Positions 17,433 to 26,761 of a stretch of DNA of 64,000 nt are shown here, piece by piece. The stretch is from contig JAEULQ010000065.1 of assembly GCA_016792685.1 (NCBI GenBank), positions 1 to 64,000 on the forward strand, read 5' to 3'. This stretch comes from Tabrizicola sp. (GTDB lineage Bacteria > Pseudomonadota > Alphaproteobacteria > Rhodobacterales > Rhodobacteraceae). Each line of letters begins with the position of its first letter. Position 1 is the stretch's first letter. Both the position numbers and the translations under genes were made by a program. The notes under the pieces are model-generated. The model worked only from the letters and a program-made list of their open reading frames with translations. It made no database searches and was not told the DNA's origin.

Positions 17433-18902
17433 ATGCGCCTTCTGACTGCCGTTCTCCTCGCTTCGCTTGCCTTTCCGGTCGCCGCGCAGGATGGCGAGAT
17501 CATCTCGAAGCAATACGATGACGGGTCGGTCTACGAAGGCACTTTCCTGAACGGACGCCAACACGGGACCGGCACCTACCGGCTGCCCTCGGGCTTTGAA
17601 TACACCGGCGAATGGGTCGAGGGGGAAATCACCGGTCAGGGCACGGCGCGCTATCCCAACGGGTCGGTCTATGTCGGGGCCTTCGTCAAGGGCCAGCCCG
17701 AAGGCAAGGGCAAGATCACGGCACCCGATGGCCGCACCTATGAGGGAGACTGGGTCCAGGGACAGATGACCGGCCTTGGCGTAGCGACCTATGCGAACGG
17801 TTCGGTCTACGAAGGCAGTTTCGTCAAGGGCACGCACAACGGCAAGGGCAAGCTGACCAACCCATCTGGATACACCTATGAGGGCGACTGGGTGCTTGGC
17901 ATCAAGGAAGGCTCCGGCAAGATCACCTACCCCGACGGTGCTACCTATGAGGGTGCGTTGGTCGACGGCCAGCGCTCGGGGACCGGAAAGCTCATGATGC
18001 CGGACGGGTTGATCTACCAGGGGGAATGGGCCGGCGGCCAGATCAACGGCAAGGGGATCCTCACGCAGTCGAACGGCGACGTTTATGAGGGCAGTTTCCG
18101 GGACGGGTTGCGCGAGGGTCAGGGCAAGCTGACCCACGAGTCCGGCGACATCTATTTTGGGTCCTGGGTGAAGGACCGTCGTCATGGTCAGGGCAGCTTT
18201 ACCACGACCGACGGCTTCAAGTACGAGGGCAGCTGGGTTGACGGCCGCATGGAAGGCACGGGTTCGATCACCTATCCTGACGGATCGGTCTATATCGGCG
18301 CGATGAAGGCCGACCAGCCGCATGGCCAGGGGGCAATCACCTATCCCGATGGGGCGACCTACCAGGGCAACTGGCAGGCAGGACTGATTGCGGGCCTGGG
18401 CCGGGCCACCTACCCCGATGGCCGGGTCTACGAGGGCGCATTCGTCAATGCCAAGCCGCAGGGGACGGGCGTGATGACCTATCCGGACGGCTATCGCTAT
18501 GAGGGCGACTGGGTCGACGGCCAGCGTGAAGGGGTCGGCTCTGCCGTCTATCCCGATGGCAGCCTGTACAAGGGAACGTTCAAGGCGGGTCTGCGCAACG
18601 GCGAGGGCGAATTCACCACGACGGAAGGTTTCCGTTATGTTGGCCAATGGGTTGCGGGGCAGATCGAGGGGAAAGGCATTGCCACCTATCCCGGGGGCGA
18701 TGTCTATGAGGGCCTGTTCAAGGCCGGGCGCCGGGAAGGTCAGGGCACCCTGACCTATGCCAGCGGGGAAGTCGCGACAGGCATCTGGCAGAACGGCGTC
18801 CTGACGGCCCCGCCCGAACCGGCCGCAGAGACCGAGGCGGAGGCGCCAGTGGCACCTGATACTGAAGCGCCGGCAACCGCCGCGCCCGCCACCAATCCGT
18901 AA
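17433..18902 (+). CDS. Secreted MORN-repeat protein (18 exact 23-residue repeats)
   Basis: This 489-residue protein has a Sec signal peptide cut near residue 19 ('PVAAQ-D'). From Tyr 34 to about 447 there are 18 consecutive MORN units of exactly 23 residues (pattern YEGxWxxGxxxGxGxxxYPDGxx), plus a degenerate half unit. An acidic Ala/Pro/Glu tail follows (about 460-489). MORN repeats form elongated beta-hairpin stacks used as scaffolds or for protein and lipid contact. This one would be an extended periplasmic or secreted rod. It is monocistronic and converges on gshB with 11 bp between stops. Function unknown. Confidence 0.88.
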   Translation: MRLLTAVLLASLAFPVAAQDGEIISKQYDDGSVYEGTFLNGRQHGTGTYRLPSGFEYTGEWVEGEITGQGTARYPNGSVYVGAFVKGQPEGKGKITAPDGRTYEGDWVQGQMTGLGVATYANGSVYEGSFVKGTHNGKGKLTNPSGYTYEGDWVLGIKEGSGKITYPDGATYEGALVDGQRSGTGKLMMPDGLIYQGEWAGGQINGKGILTQSNGDVYEGSFRDGLREGQGKLTHESGDIYFGSWVKDRRHGQGSFTTTDGFKYEGSWVDGRMEGTGSITYPDGSVYIGAMKADQPHGQGAITYPDGATYQGNWQAGLIAGLGRATYPDGRVYEGAFVNAKPQGTGVMTYPDGYRYEGDWVDGQREGVGSAVYPDGSLYKGTFKAGLRNGEGEFTTTEGFRYVGQWVAGQIEGKGIATYPGGDVYEGLFKAGRREGQGTLTYASGEVATGIWQNGVLTAPPEPAAETEAEAPVAPDTEAPATAAPATNP

Positions 18903-18913
18903 GGGCCCCGACT

Positions 18914-19858
18914 TCAGGCCCGGCGTTTCGCCTCGATCACTTCCCAGATTCTTGCCGCAGCATTGGTGCCGTCGAAACGCTCCAATTCCTGGATACCGGT
19001 GGGCGAGGTCACGTTGATCTCGGTCAGCCAGTCGCCGATCACGTCGATGCCGACGAAGACCTGGCCTTTCTTGCGCAGCACGGGCCCGATGGTGCGGCAG
19101 ATTTCCAGGTCGCGGTCGGTGAGGCCGATCTTTTCCGGCCGTCCGCCGACATGCATGTTCGATCGCGTCTCGCCCGCTTGTGGCACCCGGTTGATCGCGC
19201 CCACGGGCTCGCCGTCGACCAGGATCACCCGCTTGTCACCCTGCGCGACGGCGGGCAGGAATTTCTGCACGATCAGGGGCTCGCGGTTGATGCCCATGAA
19301 GAGCTCATGCAGCGAGGAAAGGTTGCGGTCGTTCGGGTCCAGCCGGAAGACGCCCGCACCACCATTGCCGTAAAGCGGCTTCAGGATGATGTCGCCGTGC
19401 CGGGCCTTGAAGGCGCGGATGGTGGCCAGGTCGCGGGCAATGGCGGTCGGTGGTGTCAATTGCGGGAAGCGCAGGACGAGGAGCTTCTCAGGGCTGTTCC
19501 GGACCCAGAAGGGATCGTTCACGACCAGGGTCTTGGGGTGGATCATCTCCAGAAGATGCGTGGTGGTGATGTAGCCCATGTCGAAAGGCGGGTCCTGGCG
19601 GAGCCACACGACATCATAGTAACCCAGATCGACCTCGGTCTCCTCGCCATAGCTGACATGATTGCCAAGCTCGCGCCGGACCTCGATCGGCCAGCCGCGT
19701 GCCATAACGCGGCCCTCGACAAAGGCCAGACGATCAGGGGTGTAGAAGAACAGATGATGCCCCCGCGCCTGGGCTTCCAGCGCGATCCGGAAGGTTGAAT
19801 CGGCGTTAATGTTGACCGACCCGATCGGGTCCATCTGCAGGGCTACCTTGAGGGGCAT
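18914..19858 (-). CDS. gshB: Glutathione synthetase
   Basis: This 314-residue ATP-grasp ligase joins gamma-glutamylcysteine and glycine. Signatures are '[18 protein letters not shown]' at the N-terminus, '[20 protein letters not shown]', '[16 protein letters not shown]' (ATP-grasp loop) and '[17 protein letters not shown]'. Length is normal. It is the last gene of an rsmI-yraN-gshB run on the minus strand, 55 bp after yraN. No gshA is in the window. Confidence 0.96.
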   Translation of the reverse strand: MPLKVALQMDPIGSVNINADSTFRIALEAQARGHHLFFYTPDRLAFVEGRVMARGWPIEVRRELGNHVSYGEETEVDLGYYDVVWLRQDPPFDMGYITTTHLLEMIHPKTLVVNDPFWVRNSPEKLLVLRFPQLTPPTAIARDLATIRAFKARHGDIILKPLYGNGGAGVFRLDPNDRNLSSLHELFMGINREPLIVQKFLPAVAQGDKRVILVDGEPVGAINRVPQAGETRSNMHVGGRPEKIGLTDRDLEICRTIGPVLRKKGQVFVGIDVIGDWLTEINVTSPTGIQELERFDGTNAAARIWEVIEAKRRA

Positions 19859-19913
19859 GGTTCACTCCTTCGCGTTGAAGCGAGTGATGACCCAAGGCAG
19901 CGGAAGATGCAAT

Positions 19914-20306
19914 TCAGCCCGCGAAGGCGTTTTCCACCACGTCGATGCGGCCCTGGCCGTCGACAAGCGCCAGATCAATGCGGACATCAGTCAGAAGACC
20001 CTTGGGTTCGCCGGCGAGGAATTCATCGACTGTCGCAAAGATGCGGGCAATCTGGGCTTGCGAGAGATGCGAGGCGGCAAGGTCATGCGTGCGGCTTTGC
20101 TTCACTTCGACGAAGATCACTTCGTCCCCACGGCGACCGATCAGGTCGATTTCGCCGGTGATCCCGCGCCAGTTCTGCGCACAGATCGCGATACCACGGT
20201 CTTCGTAGTGGCGCGCGACCGAGGCTTCGGCGGCGTGACCGGCATGGTAGTTCACAAGGCCGCGCTCGGACCGAGACTGTTGGATGTGGGCAAAGTCGAA
20301 GGGCAT
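19914..20306 (-). CDS. yraN: YraN family (UPF0102) predicted nuclease-fold protein
   Basis: This 130-residue protein has the PD-(D/E)xK-like core 'GEIDLIGRRGDEVIFVEVKQ' and the upstream 'GHAAEASVARHYEDRG'. YraN proteins are widely conserved next to rsmI. They are predicted Holliday-junction-resolvase-fold proteins whose role is still unclear. Here it starts 3 bp after the rsmI stop, which is the usual order. Confidence 0.88.
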   Translation of the reverse strand: MPFDFAHIQQSRSERGLVNYHAGHAAEASVARHYEDRGIAICAQNWRGITGEIDLIGRRGDEVIFVEVKQSRTHDLAASHLSQAQIARIFATVDEFLAGEPKGLLTDVRIDLALVDGQGRIDVVENAFAG

Positions 20307-20309
20307 GCT

Positions 20310-21200
20310 TTATCTCTGGCTGCGGTCGAGGGCGATCTTGTAGACCAACTTGCGCGATACTTTGAGAGTTTGCGAGACAAAGGTTGCAGCATCCTTAACG
20401 GACATCGTGGCGAGGGCCGTGTCGAGCGCAGCTTCGATGCTGGCTTCGCTTGCGACCTCGGGCGGGGCGCGGTCGACAAGGACGACGATCTCGCCCTTGA
20501 CCTCGCGGGCAGCGAAATCGGCCGCCAGCGCCTCAAGCGTTCCGCGCGAGACTTCCTCGAAGCGTTTGGTCAGTTCGCGGCAGATCACCGCCTGCCTGCC
20601 GCCACCCAGGGTGCGTGCCATTTCGGCCAGGAGTGCCGCCAGTCGCTTGGGGCTTTCGTAGAAGATGAGCGTCGCCTGCACGGCCGCAAATTCCGCCAGG
20701 AAGTCGCGCCGCGCGCCTTGTGCCGCCGGCGGGAAGCCCGCGAACAGGAAGCGGTCGGAGGGGAGGCCCGACAGGGTCAGCGCGCAGATAGCGGCGCAGG
20801 GGCCGGGGGCGGCACTCATCGGGAGGCCCGCTGCAGCGACGGCACGCGCAAGCTCGAAGCCGGGGTCGGAGATCAGGGGGGTTCCGGCCTCGGACGCATA
20901 GGCGAGGCTCTTGCCCTCCGCGATAAGCCCCAGCAGGCGCTGAAGCTGCCCTTCGCCACTGTGGTCGTGATAGGCGATCACCTGCCGCCCGGCCAGCGGA
21001 ACCCCGTGGATTTCCATCAGGTGGCGCAGCGTTCTGGTATCCTCGGCCACCAGGACATCAGCCCCGGCCAGCACATCCAGCGCCCGAAGCGTGATGTCGC
21101 GCGCGGCACCGATGGGTGTCGAGACAAAATGCAACCCCGGCGGAATGGCGCGCAAGCCAGGTTTCGCCGGCGAATCAGGGATATCCGAGGACTGCCTCAC
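20310..21200 (-). CDS. rsmI: 16S rRNA (cytidine(1402)-2'-O)-methyltransferase
   Basis: This 296-residue tetrapyrrole-methylase-fold enzyme 2'-O-methylates C1402 in the ribosomal P site. Motifs are 'LHFVSTPIGAARDITLRAL', 'VLVAEDTRTLRHLM', 'YASEAGTPLISDPG' and 'PGPCAAICALTLSGLPSD'. The N-terminal 20 residues are an extra low-conservation lead. It is divergent from the LpoA-like gene (74 bp apart), the gene order commonly seen in proteobacteria. Confidence 0.95.
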   Translation of the reverse strand: MRQSSDIPDSPAKPGLRAIPPGLHFVSTPIGAARDITLRALDVLAGADVLVAEDTRTLRHLMEIHGVPLAGRQVIAYHDHSGEGQLQRLLGLIAEGKSLAYASEAGTPLISDPGFELARAVAAAGLPMSAAPGPCAAICALTLSGLPSDRFLFAGFPPAAQGARRDFLAEFAAVQATLIFYESPKRLAALLAEMARTLGGGRQAVICRELTKRFEEVSRGTLEALAADFAAREVKGEIVVLVDRAPPEVASEASIEAALDTALATMSVKDAATFVSQTLKVSRKLVYKIALDRSQR

Positions 21201-21274
21201 AAGTTTACTTCCCTTTCCGAACCAATTACCTTGGCCCGCAATCGCCCTTGCCGCTGCAAAAGTGAGGAACCACC

Positions 21275-22450
21275 ATGTTGTCCGTAATTCACCGGGCCCG
21301 CAAGTCGCTGGGTCAGATGCTCGTTGTTCTTGGTGCCGTGGTCCTTTCGGCCTGCGTTCCGGCCGGTGGGCCGGGCACGCCGCCGCCGGGCAAAGGCGGC
21401 TCGGTGCAGGTGGCGCTTCTGATCCCTTCGGGTTCGGGCCAGTCGCAGGACGAGCTGTTCGGCCAAAACCTTGAGAATGCCGCGCGCCTTGCCATGGCCG
21501 ACCTGTCCGGCGTGAATGTCGATCTTCGGGTCTATCGCACCGGCGGCAGCCCGGCCCAGGCAGCGGCCTTGGCCAAACAGGCGGTGGACGAAGGTGCTCA
21601 GGTGATCCTGGGGCCGTTCTATTCGGAAGAGGCCAATGCGGCCGGTGTTGCCGTGGCCAATTCCGGGGTCAGCATCCTGGCCTTCTCGAACAACGCAGCC
21701 ATTGCGGGCGGCAACGTCTTTGTCCTGGGCCAGACCTTCGACAACACGGCGCGGCGACTGGCGGGCTATGCCGTGCGCAACGGCAAGTCCAAGGTCCTGA
21801 TCGTCCACGACCGCAACGTCGCAGGTGAGGTTGGCAAGGCCGCGATCGAGCGCGGCATCGCCTCCGCAGGTGGCTCGGTCGTTGGCGTAACCTCTTATGA
21901 ATTCTCGCAGAACGGCATCGTCCAGGCGGCGTCGGGCATTGTCAGCACGGCGCGGTCCTCGGGTGCGACGGCGCTGTTTCTGACCGCCGACACGGCGGGC
22001 GCGCTGCCGCTTCTGAGCCAGCTTCTGGTCGACAATGGCATCGACCGCGGCACCATCCAGTTCATCGGCCTTACCCGTTGGGACATCCCGCCGGCGACTC
22101 TTGCCCTTCCGGGCGTGCAGGGCGGCTGGTTTGCCATGCCGGACCCAGGCCTGCAGGCCCAGTTCCGCGCCCGTTACGAAGGGGCCTATGGCAGCCAGCC
22201 GGTGGCGGTTGCGGGCCTTGCCTATGACGGGATTGCCGCCATTGGCGCCCTTGCGTCGCGGGCTGCAGGTGGTGCGCCGATCGGCAAGGCGGATCTGACC
22301 CAGTCCGCCGGGTTTGCCGGGGTGTCGGGTATCTTCCGCCTTCTGCCCAACGGGACCAATGAGCGCGGCCTCGCCGTGGCGCAGATTCGCGACAATCAGG
22401 TCGTGGTGATCGACGCAGCACCGCGCAGCTTTGCGGGCGCCGGGTTCTGA
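21275..22450 (+). CDS. LpoA-like penicillin-binding-protein activator lipoprotein
   Basis: This 391-residue protein has a lipobox 'LSAC' (Cys 27) and then a type I periplasmic-binding fold. 'VQVALLIPSGSGQSQDELF', 'GAQVILGPFYSEEANAAG' and 'RNGKSKVLIVHDRNVAG' match the C-terminal domain of LpoA, the outer-membrane activator of PBP1A. Alphaproteobacterial versions lack the N-terminal TPR domain of E. coli LpoA, as here. The position opposite rsmI-yraN matches the lpoA locus elsewhere. Whether it activates a PBP in this group is inferred. Confidence 0.82.
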   Translation: MLSVIHRARKSLGQMLVVLGAVVLSACVPAGGPGTPPPGKGGSVQVALLIPSGSGQSQDELFGQNLENAARLAMADLSGVNVDLRVYRTGGSPAQAAALAKQAVDEGAQVILGPFYSEEANAAGVAVANSGVSILAFSNNAAIAGGNVFVLGQTFDNTARRLAGYAVRNGKSKVLIVHDRNVAGEVGKAAIERGIASAGGSVVGVTSYEFSQNGIVQAASGIVSTARSSGATALFLTADTAGALPLLSQLLVDNGIDRGTIQFIGLTRWDIPPATLALPGVQGGWFAMPDPGLQAQFRARYEGAYGSQPVAVAGLAYDGIAAIGALASRAAGGAPIGKADLTQSAGFAGVSGIFRLLPNGTNERGLAVAQIRDNQVVVIDAAPRSFAGAGF

Positions 22451-22454
22451 GATC

Positions 22455-25223
22455 GTGGGGGAACGGGCCGAGGCTTCGCCATCCGACCTTGTGGTCGCAT
22501 CCGGCTATCCCCTCCCCGATGCAGACGACCTCGCCGCGGCGGTCTTGCGCAGCCTTGCGCAGGCAGTTGACCCGAAATCAGCCCGGACCGCCGCGGTGCG
22601 TGAGCTTCTGGCCGCAAGGACCCGCGCGATCGCCGCCTTCGAGGCCCATTTCCGCGACACGCCGCGACAGGCACGGGCGCTGATCTCGGCCCAGGCGGCG
22701 CTGACCGATGTGCTGGTCAAGGTGACCCTGACCGCGGCCATGCGCATGCATCCCTTGGCCAACCCGACCGAGGCCGAACGGATCGCCGTCCTGGGTGTCG
22801 GGGGTTATGGCCGGGCGGAAATGGCGCCGCAATCGGACGTCGACCTTCTGTTCCTCACACCCTGGAAGATCACTCCCTGGGCGGAAAGCGTCATCGAGAC
22901 GATGCTGTATATGCTCTGGGACCTGAAGCTGAAGGTCGGACATTCCAGCCGCACGGTCCGGGATTGCCTGCGCCTTGGGCGCGAAGACGTGACCATCCGC
23001 ACGGCGCTGCTGGAACACCGCTTCATCTGTGGCCACGCCCCGCTTGCTGCTGATCTGGACGAAAAGCTCTGGGGTGAGCTTTTCAAGAATTCGGGACCCG
23101 AATTCATCGAAGCGAAGCTTGCCGAGCGCGCCGAGCGGCACAAGCGGCAAGGCGGCCAGCGCTATGTGCTGGAGCCGAATGTGAAGGAGGGGAAGGGAGG
23201 CCTTCGTGACCTCCAGACGCTTTACTGGATCGGCAAGTACCTGCACCGGGTGCCCTCGTCCGAGGGGTTGGTGGCGGCGGGGCTTCTTTCCCGCGAGGAG
23301 TTTGACAGCTTTGACCGGGCCGAGGATTTCCTCTGGGCCGTGCGTTGCCATCTGCACTATATCACCGGGCGGCCAACCGACACTCTGACCTTCGACCTTC
23401 AGGTCGAAGTGGCCGCCAGGATGGGCTACCGCGATACGGGCGGGCGGCGGGCGGTCGAGCATTTCATGCAGGACTATTTCCGCCTGGCAACCCGGGTCGG
23501 CGAGCTGACCCGTATCTTCCTGACCGAGCTGGAAGCCCGCCACGCCAAGCGCGAGGCAAGCCTTTTCGGCATCTTCAAGATGACCAAGCGGGTCAAGAAG
23601 GGCTACAAGCTGGTTCAGGGCAGGATCGACGTCGTCGACCCGAAGGACTTCCTCAAGGACAAGCTGAACCTGCTGCGGGTCTTCGAGGAAGGCTTGCGTA
23701 CCAAATACCTCCTGCATCCGAACGTGATGCGGATCGTGACCTCGCATCTTGACCTGATCGACGACGAGATGCGCGACGACCCCGAGGCCCAGCGAATCTT
23801 CCTTGACCTGCTGCTCAAGCACGGGAACCCGGAACGCAGTTTGCGACGGATGAACGAACTGGGCGTTCTGGCCGCCTTCATCCCGGAGTTCGAAGCCATC
23901 GTCGCGATGATGCAGTTCAACGTCTATCACCACTATACGGTGGACGAGCACATCATCCAGACGATCAGCTGTCTGGCGCAGATCGAACGCGAGGAACTGG
24001 TCGAGGAATTGCCCGTCGCTTCAGGCATCCTGAAGGGCGGGGTCAACCGACGGGTGCTTTATGTTGCGCTTCTGCTGCATGACATCGGCAAGGGGCGGCC
24101 CGAGGACCATTCGATCCTTGGCGCCCAGATCGCGCGGCGCATCTGTCCGCGGCTGGGTCTGGATGCCGAGGAATGCGAGACGGTGGAGTGGCTGGTGCGC
24201 TACCACCTTCTGATGTCCGACATGGCGCAGAAGCGCGACATTGGTGACCCTCGAACGGTGCGCGACTTTGCCAAGGCGGTGAAGACGCGCAAGCGGCTGG
24301 ACCTCCTGACCGTGCTGACGGTCTGCGATATCCGGGGCGTGGGTCCGGGGACCTGGAACAACTGGAAGGCCATGCTCCTGCGCCAGCTTTACAAGCTGAC
24401 CGCCGAGGCTCTGGAGGGGGGTCTTGAGACCCTGAACCGCGAGAACCGGCAGGGCGATGCGACCCGCGCGCTGCGGGAGCGGCTTGCGGACTGGGACAAG
24501 GCGGCGCTCGAGCACGAGACGACGCGGCACTACCCGCCCTATTGGCAGGGGCTTTCGACCGATACCCATGTGGTCTTTGCCAAGCTTCTGCAGGGACTTG
24601 GTGATGACGAGATCCGCATCGACCTTCACCCTGACCCCGACCGCGACGCCACCCGCGCCTGTTTTGCGCTGGCCGACCATCCCGGCATCTTCAGCCGCCT
24701 TGCAGGTGCCTTGGCGCTGGTCGGCGCAAACGTCGTGGATGCGCGGACCTATACCTCAAAGGACGGCTATGCGACCGCGGTCTTCTGGGTCCAGGACATC
24801 GAGGGCCACCCCTATGAGGCCGCCCGCCTGCCGCGCCTGCGGGGAATGATCGACAAGACGCTGAAGGGCGAGGTCTTGGCGCGAGAGGCCCTGAAGGACC
24901 GCGACAAGATCAAGAAGCGCGAGCGCGAGTTCCGTTTCCCGACCCATGTCACCTTCGACAACGAGGGGTCGGACATCTACACGATCATCGAGGTCGATAC
25001 CCGGGACCGACCGGGTCTGCTTTATGACCTGACCCGGACGCTGGCGGTCAACAACATCTATATCGCCAGCGCCGTGATCGCGACCTACGGCGCACAGGTG
25101 GTGGACACCTTCTATGTCAAGGACATGTTCGGGCTGAAGCTGCACCAGAAGCACCGGCAGGAGGCTTTGGAAAAGAAGCTCCGCCAGGCGATCATCGAGG
25201 GCGCCGAAAGGGCCAGCGCATGA
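22455..25223 (+). CDS. glnD: Bifunctional PII uridylyltransferase/uridylyl-removing enzyme
   Basis: GlnD of about 922 residues senses glutamine and modifies PII. The nucleotidyltransferase motif 'GGYGRAEMAPQSDVDLLF' is near 115, the HD hydrolase 'HDIGKGRPEDHS' near 541, and two ACT domains start near 735 and 843 ('IIEVDTRDRPGLLYDL'). The start is uncertain: GTG 22455 avoids overlap, while TTG 22431 would overlap the LpoA-like gene by 20 bp. It overlaps murJ by 4 bp (ATGA). Confidence 0.95.
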   Translation: MGERAEASPSDLVVASGYPLPDADDLAAAVLRSLAQAVDPKSARTAAVRELLAARTRAIAAFEAHFRDTPRQARALISAQAALTDVLVKVTLTAAMRMHPLANPTEAERIAVLGVGGYGRAEMAPQSDVDLLFLTPWKITPWAESVIETMLYMLWDLKLKVGHSSRTVRDCLRLGREDVTIRTALLEHRFICGHAPLAADLDEKLWGELFKNSGPEFIEAKLAERAERHKRQGGQRYVLEPNVKEGKGGLRDLQTLYWIGKYLHRVPSSEGLVAAGLLSREEFDSFDRAEDFLWAVRCHLHYITGRPTDTLTFDLQVEVAARMGYRDTGGRRAVEHFMQDYFRLATRVGELTRIFLTELEARHAKREASLFGIFKMTKRVKKGYKLVQGRIDVVDPKDFLKDKLNLLRVFEEGLRTKYLLHPNVMRIVTSHLDLIDDEMRDDPEAQRIFLDLLLKHGNPERSLRRMNELGVLAAFIPEFEAIVAMMQFNVYHHYTVDEHIIQTISCLAQIEREELVEELPVASGILKGGVNRRVLYVALLLHDIGKGRPEDHSILGAQIARRICPRLGLDAEECETVEWLVRYHLLMSDMAQKRDIGDPRTVRDFAKAVKTRKRLDLLTVLTVCDIRGVGPGTWNNWKAMLLRQLYKLTAEALEGGLETLNRENRQGDATRALRERLADWDKAALEHETTRHYPPYWQGLSTDTHVVFAKLLQGLGDDEIRIDLHPDPDRDATRACFALADHPGIFSRLAGALALVGANVVDARTYTSKDGYATAVFWVQDIEGHPYEAARLPRLRGMIDKTLKGEVLAREALKDRDKIKKREREFRFPTHVTFDNEGSDIYTIIEVDTRDRPGLLYDLTRTLAVNNIYIASAVIATYGAQVVDTFYVKDMFGLKLHQKHRQEALEKKLRQAIIEGAERASA

Positions 25224-26761
25224 GTTCGCGCGGCATGATCCGCAATATCGTCACGCTGGGTGGCTGGACGCTGGTCTCACGCGGCGCGGGGCTGGTGCGC
25301 GAGCTGATGATGGCGGCTTACCTGGGCGCGGGGCCGGTGGCGGATGCGTTCAACGTGGCATTTTCGCTGCCGAACATGTTCCGCCGGTTCTTTGCCGAAG
25401 GGGCATTCAACCAGGCCTTCGTGCCGCTTTATGCCAAGAAGCTGGAGGCGGGCGAGGACGCCGAGGATTTCGCCCAGAACGCTTTCTCCGGCCTCACGAC
25501 TTTTCTGATCATCTTCACGATCATCGGCACCTTGGCCATGCCGCTTCTGGTCTGGGCCATGGCGGCGGGCTTTGTCGGCGACGGGCGCTTCGACATGGCG
25601 GTCGACTTCGGCCGGATCACCTTCTGCTACATCGGCTTCATCTCGCTCTTCGCGCTCCTCTCCGGCATCCTGAACGCGCATGGCCGTTTTGCCGAAGCGG
25701 GGGCCGTTCCCGTCCTGATGAACGTGGTCTTCATCCTTGCCATGATGCTTGCGCATTATTTCGGTTGGGACATGGGCCGGACACTCGCCTGGACGACACC
25801 GGTGACCGGCATCGCGCAGCTTTCCTGGACGCTTTACGCCGCCCGCCGCATCGGATTCATCCCCCGCCTGCGCTGGCCGCGGCTGACACCGGACTTCCGT
25901 CGGCTGATGGTTAACATGGGGCCAGCGCTTCTGGTCGGCGGGGTGGTGCAGATCAATCTTCTCGTCTCGCGCCAGGTCGCCTCGGGGACCGAGGGGGCGA
26001 TCTCGTGGCTGGTCTATGCCGACCGCCTTTACCAACTGCCGCTCGGCGTTGTCGCGATCGCAGTCGGCACCGTCCTCCTTCCCGAACTGTCCCGCCGTCT
26101 TCAGGCCGGCGATACTGCAGGCGGGCGTGAGGCCTTTAACCGGGGCACGGAGTTTGCGCTTCTGCTTACCCTTCCAGCCGCGGTGGCCCTGGTGGTGATC
26201 GCCTTCCCGATTACCGAGGTCCTCTATCAGCGCGGCCTTTTCGGCGCGGACGACACTGCGGCGACGGCCCTGGCCCTGGCGATCTACGGATTGGGGCTGC
26301 CAGCATTCGTGCTGCAAAAGGCGCTGCAGCCCCTGTTCTACGCTCGCGAGGACACACGCAGCCCCTTCCGCTATGCGGTCTGGTCCATGATCCTGAACGC
26401 GGCTCTGGCTTTCGGCCTGATGCCCTGGATCGGGTTCTCGGCCGCGGCCTGGGCGACGACGCTTTCCGCCTGGGTCATGGTTGGCCAGCTTTGGTGGGGC
26501 GCACGGCGACTGGGTGAGGAGACCCGCTTCGACAGCCGTTTCCTGTCACGCTTCTGGCGGATTGCGCTTGCCTCGGCGCTGATGGGCGCGGCCCTTTGGG
26601 GTGGTTGGAGCCTTCTGCAGCCGATGCTCGACCTTCGGGCCTACCGGATTGCGGGTCTGGTCCTGCTGATCGGGATTGGCATCGCCAGCTATGCGGCCGC
26701 CGCGTTCGGGCTGCGCGCGGTACAGTGGTCTGACCTAAAGGCTCTGCGGCGTCAGCGCTGA
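25220..26761 (+). CDS. murJ: Lipid II flippase MurJ
   Basis: This 513-residue MOP-superfamily membrane protein has about 14 helices and moves lipid II across the inner membrane for peptidoglycan synthesis. Signatures are 'SRGAGLVRELMMAAYLGAG', 'ADAFNVAFSLPNMFRRFFA' and 'EGAFNQAFVPLY', followed by 'ARYED'-like 'YAREDTRSPFRYAV' near 375. It is coupled to glnD by a 4-bp overlap, and its 3' end overlaps the rhomboid-like gene on the other strand by 10 bp. Confidence 0.95.
   Translation: MSSRGMIRNIVTLGGWTLVSRGAGLVRELMMAAYLGAGPVADAFNVAFSLPNMFRRFFAEGAFNQAFVPLYAKKLEAGEDAEDFAQNAFSGLTTFLIIFTIIGTLAMPLLVWAMAAGFVGDGRFDMAVDFGRITFCYIGFISLFALLSGILNAHGRFAEAGAVPVLMNVVFILAMMLAHYFGWDMGRTLAWTTPVTGIAQLSWTLYAARRIGFIPRLRWPRLTPDFRRLMVNMGPALLVGGVVQINLLVSRQVASGTEGAISWLVYADRLYQLPLGVVAIAVGTVLLPELSRRLQAGDTAGGREAFNRGTEFALLLTLPAAVALVVIAFPITEVLYQRGLFGADDTAATALALAIYGLGLPAFVLQKALQPLFYAREDTRSPFRYAVWSMILNAALAFGLMPWIGFSAAAWATTLSAWVMVGQLWWGARRLGEETRFDSRFLSRFWRIALASALMGAALWGGWSLLQPMLDLRAYRIAGLVLLIGIGIASYAAAAFGLRAVQWSDLKALRRQR

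Noticed and set aside
17400-18647. A 415-codon minus-strand frame opposite the MORN gene with its own apparent repeats
   Set aside because: The repetition only mirrors the 69-base period of the MORN gene. It has no ribosome site and would overlap completely.
22578-23951. A 457-codon minus-strand frame inside glnD
   Set aside because: It is antisense to the nucleotidyltransferase domain of GlnD, without family motifs.
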